Assembly (NCBI GenBank): GCA_002782905.1
Contig: PFJA01000222.1
Location: 1-8,673 of the forward strand
Reading direction: 5' to 3'
DNA length: 8,673 bases
DNA from: Lysobacterales bacterium CG_4_10_14_3_um_filter_64_11
Lineage (GTDB): Bacteria > Pseudomonadota > Gammaproteobacteria > Xanthomonadales > Xanthomonadaceae
Below, piece after piece: positions 4,595 to 8,673 of this stretch. Position numbers and translations under genes: made by a program. The stretch's first letter is position 1, and the number at the start of each line of letters is the position of its first letter. The notes beneath the pieces are model-generated. The model did no database searches, was not told the origin of the DNA, and was given only the letters and a program-made list of their open reading frames with translations.

Positions 4595-5050
4595 ATGAAA
4601 AAAATTTAAAGCAGGCGCTCGTTTGCACTTGGAGCGGTAATTTTTTCTGGGATAGCTCTTGCCTGTGAAATGTTACCAATGCCGCCAATGATCGTTGATG
4701 TCTCAGCTACCGACCTCGCAACGGCGGTATTGCAGGGCTTTTCCAATCCCGCTCGTGCCGCAGCGCTGACCAATTTGGATAGCATGGCATCCAGTATTGT
4801 TGGAGCAGCAAACTGGCGCAGCGGCAATTATATTGGTTCAGTAACGTATAGAGTCGGAAACTCGGTAACCACCGTAACAGAAGATAAAGCGTGTGACTCA
4901 AACGCTATAGATCAGTTGGCGCAGGCGGAGGTCGATACTGTAGGCGGCGGTGGCGGTGGATTTACACCAGGCCTGCGGCCTGTTTCAACAGTTGACGGTG
5001 GAATCAATACTGGAACCGTTACAGTCGGCGATATCATATCTGCGCCTTGA
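4595..5050 (+). pseudogene. Small exported protein gene with an in-frame stop at codon 5
   Basis: AAGGA (4582-4586) sits 8 bases before ATG 4595, an ideal start. Codons 1-4 read MKKI, codon 5 is TAA (4607-4609), and the same frame continues SRRSFALGAVIFSGIALA, then CEMLPMPPMIVDV, to a stop at 5048-5050. Ignoring the stop, the 151-codon product has a textbook export signal: basic start, twin-arginine-like S-R-R-x-F, hydrophobic core and A-L-A cleavage site. The mature part has Cys as its probable first residue, a second Cys in DKACDSN and a run of six glycines; no family is recognised. Either it is a recent nonsense mutant, a read error, or a short form begins at ATG 4670 without a signal. The ATG and the signal share the frame, so no frameshift is needed. 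It is probably co-transcribed with the preceding anchored protein. Confidence 0.6.
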
Positions 5051-5504
5051 CTTCGAACGGCACGGATATTCGCATACGCGTGTGCGTTGCCGGGCAGTAG
5101 CGGCCGATCAATCCGTACGATCGCGGCGAAAAAGCCATGGCTTTTGCCACTCCGTTCCACAGGTCTGAGATGACCAATGAGCCTGTTCTTGTAAGGCTTT
5201 GATCAGCGCGGCGCCTCCAGGCAACCCCGCTGATCGCGTCAGATGCCTTAGTACACCAGCGGGTGGACGGCGGGCGGAAGCGGGTTACTTCCTGCATCTT
5301 CAACGCGATGTAGCCGTTGATGCCGTCGTTCATCACGCGGCATGCGCTACCCCACCCGCCCGTGAATAAGCCACAGCCTGTATTCGAGTGCAACTGGCTC
5401 GGTGATGTCAATCCAAGCATCTACTGACGACGACCGCCCATCCGCCGGTTACACTATGCCACCGTGACTTGCCCGGCGGGTTTTGCGCCCCCACTATCAA
5501 AACC
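5051..5504. other. Gene-free stretch upstream of def
   Basis: I see no supportable gene. Minus-strand frames over 4912-5420 are open for up to 128 codons but show no motif, start signal or convincing composition, and may be relics. There is a 16-bp perfect palindrome AAAAGCCATGGCTTTT at 5130-5145 and a hairpin with 8-bp arms GATCAGCG / CGCTGATC at 5201-5208 and 5228-5235. The last 60 bases should hold the def promoter. Confidence 0.45.
5425..5455 (+). promoter_or_regulatory. Weak candidate promoter for def-fmt-rsmB
   Basis: TACACT (5450-5455) is a reasonable -10 about 50 bp before the def ATG. The best upstream partner, TGACGA at 5425-5430, gives a long 19-bp spacer and a poor match, so only the -10 is suggestive. 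No clear Shine-Dalgarno precedes ATG 5505. Confidence 0.28.
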
Positions 5505-6017
5505 ATGGCCAAACTAACGATTCTGGAATACCCCGATCCGCGCCTGCGCACCCGTGCCAAACCGGTGGCTGCGGTGGATGATGCCTTGCGCAAGGTGTTC
5601 GACGACATGTTGGAAACCATGTACGCCGCGCCCGGCGTCGGCCTGGCCGCGACCCAGGTCGATGTCCACCGGCGTTTCATGGTGATCGACATTTCCGAAG
5701 AAAAAGATCAACCGCTGGTGTTCGTCAACCCGGAAATCCTGGCCCGCGATGGTGAGCAGAACTGCGAGGAAGGCTGCCTCTCGGTGCCCACCGTTTTCGC
5801 CAAGGTGAGCCGCGCCGAGCGCATCCGCGTGCGCGCGCTGGACCGCGATGGCAAGGCATTCGAGCTCGATGCTGAAGGCCTGCTGGCGGTGTGCATCCAG
5901 CACGAGATGGATCACCTCGATGGCAAGTTGTTCGTCGATTATCTGTCGCCGCTGAAGCGCGAGATGGTGCGCAAGAAGCTGCAAAAACAACGCCGCTCCG
6001 AAACTGACGCCGCCTGA
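5505..6017 (+). CDS. def: Peptide deformylase
   Basis: This 170-residue enzyme removes the formyl group from the N-terminal methionine of nascent proteins at the ribosome exit. All three family motifs are intact: GVGLAATQ at 44-51 (motif 1), EGCLS at 89-93 with metal ligand Cys91 (motif 2), and HEMDH at 133-137 with metal ligands His133 and His137 and catalytic Glu134 (motif 3). Length is normal for the Gram-negative type. ATG 5505 (MAKLTILEYPDPRLRT) matches the usual family start; the frame is open upstream to 5469 but those residues do not look native. fmt starts 4 bases after the stop, so the enzyme that adds the formyl group and the one that removes it are made together. Confidence 0.97.
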   Translation: MAKLTILEYPDPRLRTRAKPVAAVDDALRKVFDDMLETMYAAPGVGLAATQVDVHRRFMVIDISEEKDQPLVFVNPEILARDGEQNCEEGCLSVPTVFAKVSRAERIRVRALDRDGKAFELDAEGLLAVCIQHEMDHLDGKLFVDYLSPLKREMVRKKLQKQRRSETDAA

Positions 6018-6021
6018 GCCG

Positions 6022-6954
6022 ATGCGCCAAACCCTGCGCCTGGTGTTCGCGGGAACACCCGAGTTTGCCGTGCCGTCGCTGCACGCTGCCGCCGCCCATG
6101 GCGAGTTGGTGGGCGTATACACGCAGCCCGATCGCCCGGCCGGACGCGGACGTGTGCTTACCGCCTCACCAGTGAAGCAAGCAGCGCAGGCGTTTGCGGT
6201 ACCGGTGCTGCAACCCGAAACCCTGCGTGATCCAGCCGCGCAAGCCGCCTTGCGGGCGCTGGCGCCGGATCTGCTGATCGTGGTTGCCTATGGCCTGATT
6301 CTGCCCAAGGCGGTGCTGGAAATCCCGCGCTTCGGCGGCTGGAATGTGCACGCCTCGCTGCTGCCACGCTGGCGCGGCGCCGCACCGATCCAGCGCGCCA
6401 TCGAGGCCGGCGACGATGAAACCGGCGTGTGCCTGATGCAGATGGCGCGCGGCCTCGACACGGGGCCGGTGCTGCTGCAACTGCGCACACCAATCAGCGC
6501 ATCCGACACGGCGGGTGGCCTGCACGACCGCCTCGCCGAACTGGGGGCCGAGGTGCTGCGCGACGGCCTGGCGCTATTGCGTGCCGGCCTGCACCCGCAG
6601 CCCACCGCGCAAGCCGAGGACGGCGCCACGTACGCGCACAAGCTGGACAAGGCCGAAGCCCGGCTCGACTGGAACCAGTCGGCCGCCGTGTTGGCGCGCA
6701 AGGTTCGCGCCTTCAACCCGTGGCCAATCGCCGAGGCCGAACTGGCGGGCGAACGCGTGCGCATCCACGCCGCCGTCGCGCTGAGCGAATCCAGCCCGGC
6801 AACACCCGGCAGCGTGGTTCGCGCCAGCCGCGACGGCATCGATGTCGCCTGCGGCGCGCATGTGCTGCGCCTGCTCACCGTGCAACGCGACGGTGGCAAG
6901 GCGCTGGCCGCGCGCGATTACCTCAATGCACGCCCGGCATTGCAAACGTCATGA
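6022..6954 (+). CDS. fmt: Methionyl-tRNA formyltransferase
   Basis: This 310-residue enzyme transfers a formyl group from 10-formyltetrahydrofolate to Met-tRNAfMet for translation initiation. The N-terminal Rossmann-like domain shows FAGTPEFAVPSL at 9-20. The catalytic block NVHASLLPRWRGAAPIQRAI runs from 108 to 127 (Asn108, His110), and Asp146 lies in GLDTGPVL. These positions equal the E. coli active-site numbering. The C-terminal tRNA-binding domain begins at about 205 with YAHKLDKAEARLDW and contains VRAFNPWP. The length is standard. The start is fixed by the family N-terminus close after def. The stop overlaps the rsmB start as ATGA, indicating translational coupling. Confidence 0.97.
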   Translation: MRQTLRLVFAGTPEFAVPSLHAAAAHGELVGVYTQPDRPAGRGRVLTASPVKQAAQAFAVPVLQPETLRDPAAQAALRALAPDLLIVVAYGLILPKAVLEIPRFGGWNVHASLLPRWRGAAPIQRAIEAGDDETGVCLMQMARGLDTGPVLLQLRTPISASDTAGGLHDRLAELGAEVLRDGLALLRAGLHPQPTAQAEDGATYAHKLDKAEARLDWNQSAAVLARKVRAFNPWPIAEAELAGERVRIHAAVALSESSPATPGSVVRASRDGIDVACGAHVLRLLTVQRDGGKALAARDYLNARPALQTS

Positions 6955-8276
6955 ACACGGCGAGCATGAACACCTCTGGCGCCGCGATTCGCGCCCTGGC
7001 GGCCAACACCGTGGTCGCGGTACTGGAACAGGGTCGCTCGTTGCGCCCGCTGCTGGCCGAACGCCTGCCCAGCGTTGCCGACCCGCGCGATCGCGCCCTG
7101 CTTGAAGCACTGGTGTTTGCGGTGCTGCGCCATCGTCGCCGCTACGAGTACGTGATCGACAGTTGGGTGCCGCGGCCGCTGCCGACCGCGCAGAACGCGG
7201 TGCGCGCGCTGCTGCTGGTCGGGTTGGCACAGCTCGACGCCCTGCACTTGCCAGTGCATGCGGCACTGTCGGCTACCGCGGAAGCCACGCGCACGCTGGG
7301 GCAACCCAAACTGGTCGGACTGGTGAATGGCCTGTTGCGTCGCGCCACCCGCGAGCCGTGGCCGCAGTCCAGCGACGACGCCATCCGCCACAGTCACCCG
7401 AACTGGTTGTTGCGCACCTTGCGCCGCGACTGGCCCGACCACTGGCCGCAGATCCTTGTCGCCAACAACGAACAAGCGCCGCTGTGGCTGCGCGTCAATG
7501 CGCGCCGCGCCAGCCGTGAAGTCGCCAAGGCGCGGCTCGCCGAAGCGGGCATCGACGCGCACGCGCCGGCTTATCCGACGATGGCGTTGCGCATTGATCA
7601 TGCGTCATCACCGACCACCCTGCCCGGCTGGGATGACGGCTGGCTCAGCGTCCACGACGGTTCCGCGCAACTCGCCATCGAGGCGCTGGCGCCGCAAGCG
7701 GGCGAACGCATCCTTGATGCCTGCGCCGCCCCCGGCGGCAAATCGGCGCAACTGCTGGAAGCCGGCGACGGCATCGCGCTCACCGCCATCGATCTGGAAG
7801 CGGCACGGCTGGCGCGCGTGCAGCAAACCCTGGATCGCCTCGGTCACCGCGATGCGGTCACCCTGATCGCCGGTGACGCCGCGCAGCCTTCGCGCTGGTG
7901 GGACAACACCCCGTTCGATGCGATCCTGCTCGACGCACCGTGTTCGGCCACCGGCATCATCCGCCGCCAGCCCGATATCAAGTGGAATCGCCGCGCCAGC
8001 GACCTGCCGGCGCTGATCAAAACCCAAGCGCGCCTGCTCAAGGCCTTGTGGCCGCTGCTGCGCCCCGGTGGCCGGATGCTGTACGCCACCTGCTCGCTGC
8101 TCGCCGCCGAGAACCACGCGCAGATCGCTGCCTTTCTCGCCCGCACCGCCGATGCGCAGGCCGTGCCGCTGGATGCGCGTTACGGCTACGTCAGCGGCGC
8201 CGGCCGGCAACGCCTGCCCGGCGAAGACGGCATGGACGGGTTTTTCTACGCGCTGCTGGTGAAACAGCACCGGTAG
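6951..8276 (+). CDS. rsmB: 16S rRNA (cytosine-967-C5)-methyltransferase
   Basis: This 441-residue protein (also called Sun) methylates C967 of 16S rRNA using S-adenosylmethionine. The N-terminal about 140 residues form the NusB-like RNA-binding domain (AIRALAANTVVAVLEQGRSL, then DRALLEALVFAVLR). The Rossmann methyltransferase domain has ILDACAAPGGKSAQLLE at 254-270 (SAM motif I), LLDAPCSATGIIRRQPDIKW at 326-345 with Cys331, and YATCSLLAAEN at 378-388 with Cys381. These two Cys residues are the pair that releases product and attacks the base. ATG 6951 overlaps the fmt stop; a second ATG at 6966 is a possible alternative. The open frame extends upstream through fmt but is only shadow there. The stop codon lies inside the large downstream hairpin. 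Confidence 0.97.
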   Translation: MNTASMNTSGAAIRALAANTVVAVLEQGRSLRPLLAERLPSVADPRDRALLEALVFAVLRHRRRYEYVIDSWVPRPLPTAQNAVRALLLVGLAQLDALHLPVHAALSATAEATRTLGQPKLVGLVNGLLRRATREPWPQSSDDAIRHSHPNWLLRTLRRDWPDHWPQILVANNEQAPLWLRVNARRASREVAKARLAEAGIDAHAPAYPTMALRIDHASSPTTLPGWDDGWLSVHDGSAQLAIEALAPQAGERILDACAAPGGKSAQLLEAGDGIALTAIDLEAARLARVQQTLDRLGHRDAVTLIAGDAAQPSRWWDNTPFDAILLDAPCSATGIIRRQPDIKWNRRASDLPALIKTQARLLKALWPLLRPGGRMLYATCSLLAAENHAQIAAFLARTADAQAVPLDARYGYVSGAGRQRLPGEDGMDGFFYALLVKQHR

Positions 8277-8351
8277 GATGGGTAGAGCGTAGCGAAACCC
8301 ATCAATATTCGTCATTGTCCGATGGGTTTCGCTACGCTCTACCCATCCTAC
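8273..8351. repeat. Long perfect hairpin overlapping the rsmB stop
   Basis: A 31-base arm at 8273-8303 (beginning GTAGGATGGGTAGAGCG) is the exact reverse complement of 8321-8351 (ending GCTCTACCCATCCTAC), around a 17-base loop. The left arm contains the rsmB TAG at 8274-8276. There is no T-run, so it is not a standard terminator. The sequence resembles the dispersed 'GGGTAGAGCG-AGCGAAACCCATC' type seen at gene ends in many gammaproteobacteria (recalled, not checked). It probably stabilises the operon's 3' end or gives partial or bidirectional termination before the gene 12 bp downstream. Confidence 0.85.
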
Positions 8352-8363
8352 GCCACGGAACTC

Positions 8364-8673
8364 ATGAACACGCTCAGCACCATCGACCGCCGCGAACTCC
8401 TGTGGTTTTTCGCCATTGCCGTGCTGGTGCTGGCGGCGGGCTACGGCCTGCGCGAGCCGTGGCCGGCCGACGAGCCGCGTTTCGTGCTGGTTGCCAAGCA
8501 GATGCTGGAAAGCGGCGACTGGTGGTTTCCACGGCGCGGGCAGGAGTTGTATGCCGACAAGCCGCCGCTGTATTTCTGGTTGCTGGCGCTGGCTTACCAG
8601 GCGATCGGAAGCTGGCGCTGGAGTTTTCTGCTGCCCTCGTTGCTGGCGGCGCTCGGCACATTGGCGCTGACCT
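8364..8673 (+). CDS. ArnT/GT39-like membrane glycosyltransferase, N-terminal part
   Basis: The first 103 codons are visible and the gene continues beyond the window. It starts MNTLSTIDRRELLWFFAIAV, with a first transmembrane segment at about 14-28. It then shows the lumenal-loop signature of dolichyl/undecaprenyl-phosphate-sugar transferases: WPADEPRFVLVAKQMLESGDWW, with the catalytic-type Asp-Glu after the first helix, and YADKPPLYFWLLAL. Further hydrophobic helices begin at about 70 and 85. Family members move a sugar such as aminoarabinose, mannose or similar from a lipid carrier to lipid A or protein on the periplasmic face. The substrate cannot be told from this fragment, so I give no symbol. 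ATG 8364 follows the rsmB hairpin closely; no strong ribosome binding site is seen. Confidence 0.85.
   Translation, partial: MNTLSTIDRRELLWFFAIAVLVLAAGYGLREPWPADEPRFVLVAKQMLESGDWWFPRRGQELYADKPPLYFWLLALAYQAIGSWRWSFLLPSLLAALGTLALT

Noticed and set aside
5034..5420. 128-codon minus-strand open frame upstream of def
   Set aside because: No start signal, recognised motif or coherent domain. Possibly a decayed gene, but not supportable.
6429..6950. N-terminal extension of rsmB into fmt
   Set aside because: The extension is Arg/Ala-rich shadow coding. The family start and the ATGA overlap place the true start at 6951.
1..8673. CRISPR array, tRNA or rRNA genes
   Set aside because: No regularly spaced short repeats with unique spacers, no cloverleaf with a CCA-type end, and no rRNA-like sequence was seen.

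Overview
The window comes from a GC-rich gammaproteobacterium, most likely of the order Lysobacterales (xanthomonads and relatives). The evidence is the sequence character of the def-fmt-rsmB block, the short 'M-x-E-L...AVSGA' bacteriocin leaders that I associate with xanthomonads, and the dispersed-type hairpin after rsmB. Genus cannot be fixed from the sequence alone. The window divides into an accessory region (1 to about 5450) and a conserved housekeeping block (about 5500 to the end).

Left edge (1-864): a minus-strand XRE-type regulator runs off the window and is broken by a frameshift at 194-195. It is followed by about 550 bp with no supportable gene, apart from a 20-bp palindrome at 705-724.

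Bacteriocin cassette (865-3180): it opens with a 292-bp repeat (copy 1). This repeat carries three sites of the form GTGAACGATATTCAC, and a TTGACG-N18-TGTGAT promoter-like pair at its downstream end. A tightly packed small-gene cluster follows: a 48-residue peptide with a double-glycine-type leader; a hidden 37-residue membrane peptide that starts inside the first gene's stop codon (GTGA overlap) and resembles the first peptide's core; a second leader peptide of 46 residues; a CPBP-family membrane protease, likely immunity or processing; and the start of a C39-peptidase ABC exporter. The exporter is cut at about codon 254 by a second copy of the same repeat (3180-3472, about 87% identical with a single 1-base indel by hand alignment), so its ATPase domain is absent.

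Second accessory segment (3473-5500): an AT-rich stretch holds a predicted membrane-anchored protein of unknown function. After it comes a secreted-protein gene whose twin-arginine-like signal peptide is interrupted by an in-frame TAA at codon 5. About 450 bp without a supportable gene follow.

Housekeeping block (5505-8673): peptide deformylase (def), methionyl-tRNA formyltransferase (fmt) and 16S rRNA m5C967 methyltransferase (rsmB/sun) form a tight co-oriented operon. A 31-bp perfect-stem hairpin overlaps the rsmB stop, and after it starts an ArnT/GT39-like membrane glycosyltransferase cut by the window edge.

Most interesting points: the duplicated repeat looks like a portable regulatory/promoter module rather than an ordinary insertion sequence. 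The bacteriocin cluster contains an overlooked micro-ORF that may be a toxin-mimicking immunity peptide or a third, leaderless component.
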